NCBI RefSeq assembly: GCF_002102175.1
Contig: NZ_LQOX01000129.1
Coordinates: forward strand, 160,037 to 224,036
Source of the DNA: Mycobacterium gastri
Lineage (GTDB): Bacteria; Actinomycetota; Actinomycetes; Mycobacteriales; Mycobacteriaceae
DNA length: 64,000 nt
Direction: 5' to 3'
The translations under genes were made by a program, and so were the position numbers. Positions 43,009-50,457 of the stretch are shown here, piece after piece (the first letter of the stretch is position 1; each line of letters opens with the position of its first letter). Below the pieces are notes generated by a model. The model saw nothing but the letters and a program-made list of their open reading frames with translations. It had not been told where the DNA came from and did no database searches.

Positions 43009-43511
43009 TGAGGTCCCCCATACCGTTGCATCCACTGCGCCGCGTCCTCGTCGAGGGTGCCCAGCGCCTGCGCCTTGCGGCACCACGCCATTCCCGCCTT
43101 CAAGAAGCGCAGCGGGTTGTAGATGTCTTCCTGGCGGCACCACTGGCCGTCGCCGGCGTAGGTGATGATCGAGATATTGGTCGCGCTGATCACGCTGCCG
43201 TCGCCGGGGTCGCGCATCGGGTTGTCCAGCTCCATGATGATGCGGCCGGTGGACTCGTCGATCACCGACCACAACGACGGAAACGCCACCATGTGACTGC
43301 CGGGGAAGGTCGACATCGTGTGCTGAATCCAGGCGCGCACCTGCTCGCGGCCGTGCATCGTGCCCGCGGCATGCTCGATGTATTCGATGTCCGGGGTGTA
43401 CTGGGCGACCCAGTCGTCCCAGTCTCGCGTCTGCGCCGCGCGGGCGACGGTTCGCTCGAATTCGCCGAATGCCGCGGCCAATTCGTCGCGGCTGAACACC
43501 GGGCCGGTCAC
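43005..43511 (-). CDS. SnoaL-like / NTF2-family protein (Rv0138-like)
   Basis: The 168-residue protein begins MTGPVFSRDELAAAFGEFERTVARAAQTRDW and shows the SnoaL-like pattern: WVAQYTPDIEYIEHAAGTMHGREQVRAWIQHTMSTFPGSHMVAFPSLWSVID, then GRIIMELDNPMRDPGDGSVISATNISIITYAGDGQWCRQEDIYNP. It is the first gene of the run to 40733 and is translationally coupled to the epimerase. It may act as a cyclase, isomerase or lyase on a small hydrophobic substrate. Length matches Rv0138 (167, from memory). Confidence 0.88.
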   Translation of the reverse strand: MTGPVFSRDELAAAFGEFERTVARAAQTRDWDDWVAQYTPDIEYIEHAAGTMHGREQVRAWIQHTMSTFPGSHMVAFPSLWSVIDESTGRIIMELDNPMRDPGDGSVISATNISIITYAGDGQWCRQEDIYNPLRFLKAGMAWCRKAQALGTLDEDAAQWMQRYGGPQ

Positions 43512-43722
43512 GTTAGCTCCTCAGGACGGCCCGGCAGCAGCCGTCCGTCAATTTCGGTCGATGAGGCGAGATGACGCGAGATGAGGCGAATCGTACGACG
43601 TCCGACGACGGTAGCGCCGACGGCATCGACCCGACTGCGCGGTCTGGCTCTGGGCGATGTCAGCCGACCGCAACTAACCTCGGATCGTGGGCCCTTCACG
43701 ACACCACCGAAGGAGAGACGCA

Positions 43723-44235
43723 ATGACGACCAACAAGGCAATCCTGGCCGGCGGATGCTTCTGGGGCATGCAGGACCTGATCCGCCGTCAGCCCGGTGTC
43801 ATCGCCACCCGAGTCGGCTACAGCGGCGGCGACACGCCCAACGCCACCTATCGCAATCACGGCAGCCACGCCGAGGCCGTCGAAATCCTCTACGACCCGG
43901 CGGTCACGGACTACCGCACGCTGCTGGAATTCTTCTTCCAGATCCACGACCCGACCACAAGGAACCGGCAGGGCAACGACGTCGGTCCCAGCTACCGCTC
44001 GGCCATCTTCTACCTGGACGACGAGCAGCGGCGGATCGCGTTGGACACCATCGCCGATGTCGAGGCCTCGGGCCTGTGGCCGGGCAAAGTGGTGACCGAA
44101 GTCAGCCCGGCCGGAGCATTCTGGGAAGCCGAGCCCGAGCACCAGGATTACCTGCAGCGCTACCCCTACGGGTACACCTGCCACTACATCCGTCCGGGCT
44201 GGAAGCTGCCGCGGCGGGCGTCGGCAAGCCAATAA
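43723..44235 (+). CDS. msrA: Peptide methionine-S-sulfoxide reductase A
   Basis: ATG 43723 (MTTNKAILAGGCFWGMQDLI) follows AAGGAGAGA. The 170-residue protein has the catalytic GCFWG motif with C12 as nucleophile, then GVIATRVGYSGGDTPNATYRNHGSHAEAVEI and the typical FFFQIHDPTTRNRQGNDVGPSYRSAIFY. The C-terminal YPYGYTCHYIRPG contains a possible resolving cysteine. It reduces methionine-S-sulfoxide in proteins and protects against oxidants in the macrophage. It is convergent with cyp138. Confidence 0.97.
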   Translation: MTTNKAILAGGCFWGMQDLIRRQPGVIATRVGYSGGDTPNATYRNHGSHAEAVEILYDPAVTDYRTLLEFFFQIHDPTTRNRQGNDVGPSYRSAIFYLDDEQRRIALDTIADVEASGLWPGKVVTEVSPAGAFWEAEPEHQDYLQRYPYGYTCHYIRPGWKLPRRASASQ

Positions 44236-44247
44236 ATCAGCCGCTAA

Positions 44248-45579
44248 CTAACGCTGGCGCACCACGATTCGTCCGCCGTCCTTGGGAATGTAGGCAACCC
44301 CGCGGCAGTGCCACTTCTCGTCGGGCGCCGTCGTCGTCTCGATGACGAAGTGGCGCAGCACTGTTCGCAGCACCACGTCCATCTCCATGTTGGCGAACGC
44401 GGCGCCCACGCAGCGGCGGGTACCGCCGCCGAACGGGATCCAGGCGAACGCCGACGGCTTGCTTGCGATGTAGCGTTGCGGGTCGAAGCGCTGCGGGTCG
44501 GGGAATACGTCGGGGTTGTCGTGGATCTGGCCGATGTTGATGATGATCGAATCCCCGCGCGGGATCGCCCACTCGCCCAGGTGATAAACGTCGGAATAAA
44601 CGTGCCGGGCCGCGAAATCGATGACGGTCCGGGCCCGCTGGACTTCCAGGATGGTCGCCTGGCGCAGCTCGTCACCGCCGGCATCGGCCTCCGCCACCAG
44701 GTCGGCCAGGATCTGCGGGTGCCGGGTCAGCCGCTCGAATGCCCAGGCCAGCGTGGCCGCGGTGGTCTCGTGCCCGGCGGCCAGCAGGGTGAGCAGCTCG
44801 TCACCAATGTCCTTGCGGGACATCACCGAACCGTCATCGTAGGTGCTGCGCAACATCAACGCGAGGACATCGGTCCGATCGGCGAAGTTCGGGTCGGACC
44901 GCTCGCGGTCGATCAGCTTGTCGAGGACGGCGTCGTACTGCCGCCGGTACTCGGCCAGCCGGCCCCACGGACTGTACCGGCCATAGTTGCGTTGCGGTTT
45001 GGGCATCGCCGCCAGCCGCGAGCCCAGCGTGACCCACGGCGGGATCAGCCGGCGCAGCTCGTCGAGTTCGGCACCGTCGGCCCCGAACACCGCACGCAGG
45101 ATGGCGTTGAGGGTGATGTGCATCATCGACGGCAGGGTCGCTAACGGCTCCCCCTTCGGCCATCGAGCCGTCTCGCGCAACGTCTCTTCCTCGATGATGG
45201 CCTCGTACTTCTTGATGCTCTTGCCGTGAAACGGCGGCGCCAGCAGGCGTCGCCGCCGGCGATGGTCGTCGCCGTCGAGCGCGAACACCGAACCGGAGCC
45301 GAACAGCCGGCTCAGATTCGGCTGGATGTTGCCCAACTCGTCGGGACTGGTGGTGAAGACCTGCCTTGCCAGCTGCGGATCACCGACCACCACGACCCGC
45401 CCGTAGATGGGGATGTTCAGGGTGAAGACGTTGCCGTAGCGGTGCGCCAGCCGTCGCATCATGCCGCGGCGCGTGACCGCAAAGACCAGGCCTTGGACCA
45501 GGCTCGGAATCCGCGGCGCCGGCGGCAACGTGCCTCCGGGTGGTGCTGGCGCATCGGTGATTGCGTGGCTCATCGACAT
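44248..45579 (-). CDS. cyp138: Cytochrome P450 CYP138
   Basis: The 443-residue P450 has the I-helix LLAAGHETTAATLAWAFERL, the K-helix E-x-x-R in LEVQRART, and the haem loop WIPFGGGTRRCVGAAFANMEM with the cysteine ligand. A proline-rich start (APPGGTLPPAPRIPSLVQG) is typical of cytosolic bacterial P450s. The substrate is not established. From memory it matches Rv0136 in position and size. It diverges from a tetR gene over 140 bp that hold two GGTAC-N6-GTACC palindromes, strongly suggesting TetR control. Confidence 0.95.
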   Translation of the reverse strand: MSMSHAITDAPAPPGGTLPPAPRIPSLVQGLVFAVTRRGMMRRLAHRYGNVFTLNIPIYGRVVVVGDPQLARQVFTTSPDELGNIQPNLSRLFGSGSVFALDGDDHRRRRRLLAPPFHGKSIKKYEAIIEEETLRETARWPKGEPLATLPSMMHITLNAILRAVFGADGAELDELRRLIPPWVTLGSRLAAMPKPQRNYGRYSPWGRLAEYRRQYDAVLDKLIDRERSDPNFADRTDVLALMLRSTYDDGSVMSRKDIGDELLTLLAAGHETTAATLAWAFERLTRHPQILADLVAEADAGGDELRQATILEVQRARTVIDFAARHVYSDVYHLGEWAIPRGDSIIINIGQIHDNPDVFPDPQRFDPQRYIASKPSAFAWIPFGGGTRRCVGAAFANMEMDVVLRTVLRHFVIETTTAPDEKWHCRGVAYIPKDGGRIVVRQR

Positions 45580-45625
45580 GGGCTCCCAACATCTGCCCCG
45601 GCTGCTCGGTCAGGAACACGGGGAT

Positions 45626-45641
45626 GGTACCGCGGTGTACC
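45626..45641. promoter_or_regulatory. TetR operator candidate 1, GGTAC-N6-GTACC
   Basis: A perfect 5-bp inverted repeat with a 6-bp spacer in the cyp138/tetR divergent region, 47 bp upstream of cyp138. Confidence 0.65.
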
Positions 45642-45659
45642 GCAGGCTTATCCTGGCAC

Positions 45660-45675
45660 GGTACTCTTTGGTACC
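45660..45675. promoter_or_regulatory. TetR operator candidate 2, GGTAC-N6-GTACC
   Basis: Same arms and spacer as candidate 1, 34 bp (about three helical turns) further on. It overlaps TACTCT (45662-45667), a possible tetR -10 box, so binding would block tetR transcription. Confidence 0.65.
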
Positions 45676-45719
45676 AAGGCTGACAAGGTCCGCACCGATC
45701 CGGGTAAGGAGGCGCGTTG

Positions 45720-46325
45720 GTGACAGCAGTTGCCGGCACTGCCGCGCCGGCCGACGTCGATCCCTTCCGGCTTCGGCTGTTCGACGGTCTGGCCGCCGCT
45801 ATCGGTGAACGCGGCTACCGCGCGACTACCGTCGCCGACGTCGTGCGCCACGCGCGGACGTCGAAACGCACCTTCTATGACCAGTTCGCCAGCAAGGAGC
45901 AGTGCTTCCTGGAGCTGCTGCGGGCCGACGTCGAAAAGCTCAGCGAGAAGATCTCGGCAGCGGTCGATCCCGACGCCGACTGGCATCAGCAGATTCGCCA
46001 AGCGGTCGAGGCCTACGCCGGGCACATCGAGTCCCGCCCGGCCATCACCTTGAGCTGGATTCGCGAGCTCCCCTCGCTGGGCGCCGTCGCGCGGCCCGTC
46101 CAGCGCCGCGGATTGCAGCTGCTGTCCACCCTGCTGATCGACCTCAGTGCCAGCCCGGGGTTCCGGCGGGCCGGCCTACCCCCGCTGACCGTGCCGTTGT
46201 CGGTGATCCTGCTGGGCGGACTGCGCGAGCTGACCGCACTCGCCGTCGAGGACGGGCGGCCGGTCCGCGACGTCGTCGAACCGGCGATCGATGCGTCGAT
46301 AGCCCTCCTGGGCCCTCGTTCCTGA
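45720..46325 (+). CDS. TetR-family regulator (Rv0135c-like)
   Basis: GTG 45720 (MTAVAGTAAPADVDPFRLRL) sits seven bases after AAGGAGG and gives 201 residues, the length I recall for Rv0135c. TTG 45717 is too close to that site. Helix-turn-helix: FDGLAAAIGERGYRATTVADVVRHARTSKRTFYDQFASKEQCFLELL (~residues 18-64). The C-terminal domain ends in an aliphatic helix (LSVILLGGLRELTALAVEDG). It is divergent from cyp138 and probably represses both genes through the paired palindromes. A P450 substrate or product would be the natural ligand. Confidence 0.9.
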   Translation: MTAVAGTAAPADVDPFRLRLFDGLAAAIGERGYRATTVADVVRHARTSKRTFYDQFASKEQCFLELLRADVEKLSEKISAAVDPDADWHQQIRQAVEAYAGHIESRPAITLSWIRELPSLGAVARPVQRRGLQLLSTLLIDLSASPGFRRAGLPPLTVPLSVILLGGLRELTALAVEDGRPVRDVVEPAIDASIALLGPRS

Positions 46326-46376
46326 CCGGGCCGACTACGCTCGTCGCACACCCGGTGATTTGTGGAAGGGACTGCG

Positions 46377-46589
46377 ATGCGGCTATCTACCAGGAACCAG
46401 CTCAAGGGCACCATCACCGAGGTCGACCTCGGCAGCGTGATGGCGATCGTCAAGGTCAGGCTCGACGGCGGCGACCAGATCGTCACGTCGTCGGTCACCA
46501 AGGACGCGGCGGTCGATCTCGGCCTCAAGGCCGGCCAGCCCGCGACGGTGTTCATCAAGTCGACCGAGGTCACGATCGGCGTCGAGTGA
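46377..46589 (+). CDS. Molbindin (single Mop/TOBE domain)
   Basis: ATG 46377 follows GGAAGGG. The 70-residue protein MRLSTRNQLKGTITEVDLGS... is a single Mop domain: N-LKGTI-x-V-x-xG-x-V-x-x-x-V, later GDQIVTSSVTKDAAVDLGLKAGQPATVFIKSTEVTIGV. Such proteins assemble into hexamers that bind molybdate or tungstate oxyanions. It is followed two bases after its stop by the alcohol dehydrogenase and lies 51 bp after tetR. There is no molybdoenzyme in the window that would explain it. Confidence 0.93.
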   Translation: MRLSTRNQLKGTITEVDLGSVMAIVKVRLDGGDQIVTSSVTKDAAVDLGLKAGQPATVFIKSTEVTIGVE

Positions 46590-46591
46590 CC

Positions 46592-47632
46592 ATGGCCACC
46601 ATGCGTGCGGAACGCTTCTACGCCGACACCAAAAAGGTTGCGCTGGAAGATGTTCCGATACCCGAGCCCGGTCCGGGCGAGGTCCTGGTCAAGGTTGCCT
46701 TCTGCGGGATCTGCCACTCGGACCTGAGCCTGATCAACGGAACGTTCCCGGCCCAGACACCGGTGGTGACCCAGGGCCACGAGGCCTCGGGCACCATCGC
46801 GAAGCTGGGCCCCGACGTGACCGGCTGGGCGGAGGGGGATCGCGTGGTGGTCGCCGCCGGCCGGCCCTGCCAAACGTGCCCCAACTGCCGCCGCGGCGAT
46901 GTCGTCAACTGCCTGAGCATCCGGTTGATGGCTTTCGCCTACGACGGCGCGTGGGCCGAATACACCGTCGCGCAGGCAACCGGCCTGACCCGGGTGCCGG
47001 ACAACGTTGCGCTGGAGCAGGCGGCGATCCTGGCCGACGCGGTGTCGACGCCGTTCGGCGCCGTCGTCCGAACCGCAAAGGTGGGGATCGGCGAATCGGT
47101 CGGGGTCTGGGGCGTCGGCGGGGTGGGCACCCACATCGTCCAGCTCGCACGGTTGGTCGGCGCGGCACCGGTGATCGCCCTCGACATCAACCCGGCCGTT
47201 CTCGAACGCGCGCTGGAACTCGGCGCCGACTACGCGTTCGACACCCGTGACGACGGGTTGACCGACAAGCTCGCCGAGGTCACCGGCGGGCGGTTATTGG
47301 ACGTGGCGTTCGACGCGGTCGGCCTGAAGGTGACGTTCGAACAGGCCCTGGGCTCGCTGACACCCGGCGGGCGGCTGGTCGGGGTGGGAATGAGCGCGGA
47401 GTCGCCGACCATCGGACCGACGGTGATGTTCGGGGTGACCCGCAAGCAGGTGCTCGGTCACCTCGGTTACCAGAACGTCGACATCGAGACCCTGGCGAAG
47501 CTGGTTTCGCTTGGGCGCCTTGATATTTCGCGGTCGATCAGCGAGGTCGTCACGCTCGAAGACCTCCCGGCGGGCATCGAGAAGCTGGAGCGGCAGCAGG
47601 GCAACCCGATCCGCATCCTGGTCAAGCCGTAA
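46592..47632 (+). CDS. Zinc-dependent alcohol dehydrogenase
   Basis: ATG 46592 (MATMRAERFYADTKKVALED), with ATG 46601 as alternative. The 346-residue MDR enzyme has the catalytic zinc ligands in CGICHSDL and TQGHEASGTI, the structural zinc cluster C-xx-C-xx-C-x7-C in PCQTCPNCRRGDVVNC, and the cofactor motif VWGVGGVGTHIVQLARLVGAAPVIALD. The aspartate after the Rossmann fold (ALD) points to NAD. It oxidises an alcohol, identity unknown. The gene end overlaps the convergent ephF end by 11 bp. The mop-adh pair sits between the Rv0135c- and Rv0134-like genes, where I recall none in H37Rv. Confidence 0.93.
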   Translation: MATMRAERFYADTKKVALEDVPIPEPGPGEVLVKVAFCGICHSDLSLINGTFPAQTPVVTQGHEASGTIAKLGPDVTGWAEGDRVVVAAGRPCQTCPNCRRGDVVNCLSIRLMAFAYDGAWAEYTVAQATGLTRVPDNVALEQAAILADAVSTPFGAVVRTAKVGIGESVGVWGVGGVGTHIVQLARLVGAAPVIALDINPAVLERALELGADYAFDTRDDGLTDKLAEVTGGRLLDVAFDAVGLKVTFEQALGSLTPGGRLVGVGMSAESPTIGPTVMFGVTRKQVLGHLGYQNVDIETLAKLVSLGRLDISRSISEVVTLEDLPAGIEKLERQQGNPIRILVKP

Positions 47633-48506
47633 GGAACGCGCGCAGCCGGTCCAGCACCAGGTCGGGCCGCTGCTCGACGATCCAATGGCCGACACCGTCG
47701 ACCAGCTCGACCTCGAAATCGCTTGCGCGATCTTCGTATCCGCGTAGCAGGTTGGGCGTGATCACCGGGTCGCCGGTGCCGTGTAACCAGCGCACCGGCA
47801 CGTCGACCCGAGCGTCGTCGTACTCGCCGCGCAGCCAGCGCGCCATCTCGGTCGTCTGGAAGCTGCGGTACCAGCGGGAGCCGGCTTCGGCGTGCCCGGG
47901 CTGGCGCATGCAGTCGACGTACATCCGGACGTCCTCGTCGGGCACGCGGTATCCGCCACCGACCCAGGACGTCAGCATCCGGAAGTAGCGGGCCTTGGGG
48001 TCGGCGATCAGCCGGGGACCGATGACCGGCAGCGAGATCGGGATCTGGTACCAGAACCGCCACATATGCCGCAGCATCCCGAGGTCGCGGCGTACCCACG
48101 GCGCCGAGGTGTTCAGCCCGAAGAAGCCGGTCACTTTGGCGGGGTGGCGCAGCATCATGATGAAGGCGACCGGCCCGCCCCAGTCGTGGGCCACGAGTTT
48201 GACCTTCTCGACACCCAGCCGGTCCAGCACCGCGGCCAGATCATCGGCCATCTCGCTCTTGAGGTACCGGGAGCGCGGCGCCGAACTCCAGCCCGCGCCG
48301 CGCAGGTCCGGGCACAGCACCCGGTAGCCGTCGGCGGCCAGCGGGCCGATCAGCTCGTGCCACTCCCACCAGTTCTCCGGAAAGCCGTGCACCAGCATGA
48401 CCGCCGGCCCGTCGGTAGGCCCGGCATCGGCGACGTGGATGGTGACGTCGTCGCCTACCTCGACATATCTGTGCTCGACGCCGTCCAGGGCGGGCATTGT
48501 GGTCAT
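47622..48506 (-). CDS. ephF: Epoxide hydrolase EphF
   Basis: ATG 48506 (MTTMPALDGVEHRYVEVGDD) gives 294 residues. Codons further upstream lie in the 57-bp repeat. The alpha/beta hydrolase has the HGFP oxyanion motif (LVHGFPENWWEW), the nucleophile D108 in VAHDWGGPVAF, and the final histidine in GVGHWIVEQRP. The lid contains RWYRSFQTTE, a likely source of the ring-opening tyrosine. In M. tuberculosis EphF acts on fatty-acid epoxides. It is convergent with the alcohol dehydrogenase. Confidence 0.93.
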   Translation of the reverse strand: MTTMPALDGVEHRYVEVGDDVTIHVADAGPTDGPAVMLVHGFPENWWEWHELIGPLAADGYRVLCPDLRGAGWSSAPRSRYLKSEMADDLAAVLDRLGVEKVKLVAHDWGGPVAFIMMLRHPAKVTGFFGLNTSAPWVRRDLGMLRHMWRFWYQIPISLPVIGPRLIADPKARYFRMLTSWVGGGYRVPDEDVRMYVDCMRQPGHAEAGSRWYRSFQTTEMARWLRGEYDDARVDVPVRWLHGTGDPVITPNLLRGYEDRASDFEVELVDGVGHWIVEQRPDLVLDRLRAFLTA

Positions 48507-48545
48507 GTGTTGAGAAGGTAGCGCTTGCCCCACCCAGCCGGCCAC

Positions 48546-48602
48546 CGAGCCTGTAATTTTGCAGGCCGCTACTCGCACTTCTTCTGCCTATTTACAGGCT
48601 CG
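48546..48602. repeat. 57-bp inverted-repeat element, copy 2
   Basis: The arms CGAGCCTGTAA/TTACAGGCTCG are identical to copy 1 at 19163-19219, with the same 35-bp centre length and a conserved CTACTCGCACTT. It lies between the sulfotransferase stop (48606) and the ephF start (48506), both on the minus strand. Confidence 0.75.
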
Positions 48603-48605
48603 GCG

Positions 48606-49841
48606 CTAGGTCAGAAACCGCTCGACATAGGGCGCGAAGCGGGCGCGCAGGTCCTCCTCGGCAAGGCCGAACATCTCGCAGGACGTTTCGACGTTGCCCA
48701 GCCGGCCGCGCCGGTGGCCGGCCAGGTAGCCGGTGATCGCCGCGCGTGCCGATTCGTCGAGCGGCTCGCCGGCCAGGGCGTACACCCGCTCGGCGACGCC
48801 GACTTCGTCGGCCATGAAGTCGTCGAATCGGACGTCGATCGAGCGCCGCGGACCGATGGTGTCGCGATCGCGCACCAGCGCGGTGAGCATCCGGTCGAGC
48901 CGGTCCACCCAATACGCCGCAATCGCCGCCACCGGCACCGGCGAGCGGTGCATCCGAGCGGAATAGGTGATCATCGCCATCATCGACAGCGCCACCGGCA
49001 CCGGGTCGCGGTGGGTGAACACCACGATGCTGCCGGGAAAAACCCGATCCAGCACCGGCACCTGCTCGAGGTGCTGGGGCGACTTGAGCAGCCACCGCCG
49101 CCCGCCGCGCAGAAACTGCATCGCCTTGAGCTGCCTGGCCAGGTATCGGTAGTGCGGCGTTTGGTCGTGGGCCAGGTAGTAGTCGCGCCACCGGGGCACC
49201 TGGGCCAGCGTTTCGAAAAGCATGGTCGAGAAGTCGTTGGCCAGCAGCTGAATCTCTTCGTGCACATGGTCGGTGGTCATCTCGTGCATCAGCGGGAAGT
49301 AGGGCATCACGGTGTTGATCACGGCCACCGCGACGTCCATGCGTGCCCGCCGCGGATCCGGCTCCACGCCAACCTCGTGCGGCAGCGGAAAGGGCTCGAC
49401 ACTTTCCCAGTACGGCATGGTGCGAAAGGTGGAGGCCGCCGCCAGCATGTTGTGCAGATGCGTGGTGCCGGTACGGGGCAAACCGGCGATGAACACCGGT
49501 GGTTGCAGTTCGATGTCGTCGATCTCGGGATGCCTGGTGAGCAGGTCGGTCAACAGCAGCCGGTTCTTGAGCAACTGCAGCAGTTGCCCGTAGAAGTTCA
49601 CCACCCCGGCCGCATGCAGGCCGTCGATATCCCGCAGCGCCGCCAGGAAGACGTCGAGGCGTTGCCGGTAGTCGTCGTCGCCGAAATCGTGCAGGCCGGT
49701 GTCGGCGCTGGCGCGCGCGTGCAACGCCCCGGCATCCAACGGACATTGCGGGGCCATCGTGGCCATCATGTCGCGGATCTGCTGGGCCTCCGCGCTGAAC
49801 CGGGGCTCGGCCAGGTCGTCGAGACGAACGACGTCACTCAC
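48606..49841 (-). CDS. Sulfotransferase family protein
   Basis: GTG 49841 starts a 411-residue protein. The PAPS-binding loop is VFIAGLPRTGTTHLHNMLA (~residues 117-135), with the 3'-phosphate-binding region WLLKSPQHLEQVPVLDRVFPGSIVVFTHRDPVPVALS further on. This matches mycobacterial Stf-type sulfotransferases, which sulfate lipids, glycolipids or small molecules. Here the acceptor is unknown. It is divergent from a tetR gene with only 28 bp between starts, so the promoters overlap. It opens a ~10-kb block not in the recalled H37Rv order. Confidence 0.88.
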   Translation of the reverse strand: MSDVVRLDDLAEPRFSAEAQQIRDMMATMAPQCPLDAGALHARASADTGLHDFGDDDYRQRLDVFLAALRDIDGLHAAGVVNFYGQLLQLLKNRLLLTDLLTRHPEIDDIELQPPVFIAGLPRTGTTHLHNMLAAASTFRTMPYWESVEPFPLPHEVGVEPDPRRARMDVAVAVINTVMPYFPLMHEMTTDHVHEEIQLLANDFSTMLFETLAQVPRWRDYYLAHDQTPHYRYLARQLKAMQFLRGGRRWLLKSPQHLEQVPVLDRVFPGSIVVFTHRDPVPVALSMMAMITYSARMHRSPVPVAAIAAYWVDRLDRMLTALVRDRDTIGPRRSIDVRFDDFMADEVGVAERVYALAGEPLDESARAAITGYLAGHRRGRLGNVETSCEMFGLAEEDLRARFAPYVERFLT

Positions 49842-49869
49842 GGCAACTTATGTTACTCTGGGTTTCGTA

Positions 49870-50457
49870 ATGGTAGTCGATTTCGGCCGGCCCCGTGATC
49901 CGCGGATCGATGCGGCGGTGCTGCGCGCGACGGTTGAACTGCTCGCCGAAACGGGCTATGCCGGGCTGCTGGTATCTGCCATCGCCGAGCGGGCCGGCAC
50001 CAGCAAGCCCGCGATCTATCGGCGCTGGCCGAGCAAGGCGCACCTGGTGCACGAGGCGGTGTTTCCGATCGGCGCCCAGACCGCCATTCCCGACACCGGA
50101 TCGCTGGCGGCGGATCTGCGCGAGATGGTGCGACGCACGATGGCGGTCTTGGCGACGCCGGCCGCCCGCGCGGCGCTCCCCGGCCTGGTCGGCGAGATGG
50201 CGGCGGACCCGACCCTGCATGCCGCACTGTTGGATCGGTTTGCCGGCATCATCTCCGGCGGTCTTGCCGGACGGCTCGAGAACGCCGCTGCCGCAGGCGA
50301 AATCCGGGCCGACGTAACCGCTGATGAGTTGGTCGAGGCCATTGCCGGCATCACACTGCTGCGCCTGCTGACCCGCGGCGCCGAACTCGACGATGCCTGG
50401 GTGCACCGCACCACCACCTTGCTCCTGAGCGGAATCCTGAAGGGAATGCCTGAATGA
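49870..50457 (+). CDS. TetR-family regulator
   Basis: The 195-residue protein starts MVVDFGRPRDPRIDAAVLRA. Helix-turn-helix: TVELLAETGYAGLLVSAIAERAGTSKPAIYRRWPSKAHLVHEAVF (~residues 21-65), followed by a TetR_C_16-like ligand domain (PAARAALPGLVGEMAADPTLHAALLDRFAG). No ribosome site is seen, and TATGTT (49850-49855) could be a -10 box with a short leader. Its stop overlaps the next start (ATGA), so it forms an operon with the DUF1214 gene and probably controls the divergent sulfotransferase. Confidence 0.88.
   Translation: MVVDFGRPRDPRIDAAVLRATVELLAETGYAGLLVSAIAERAGTSKPAIYRRWPSKAHLVHEAVFPIGAQTAIPDTGSLAADLREMVRRTMAVLATPAARAALPGLVGEMAADPTLHAALLDRFAGIISGGLAGRLENAAAAGEIRADVTADELVEAIAGITLLRLLTRGAELDDAWVHRTTTLLLSGILKGMPE

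Noticed and set aside
41138..43021. A 627-codon minus-strand frame suggesting a fusion
   Set aside because: Its first part is an arginine-rich shadow of the epimerase gene. The methyltransferase starts at 41965.
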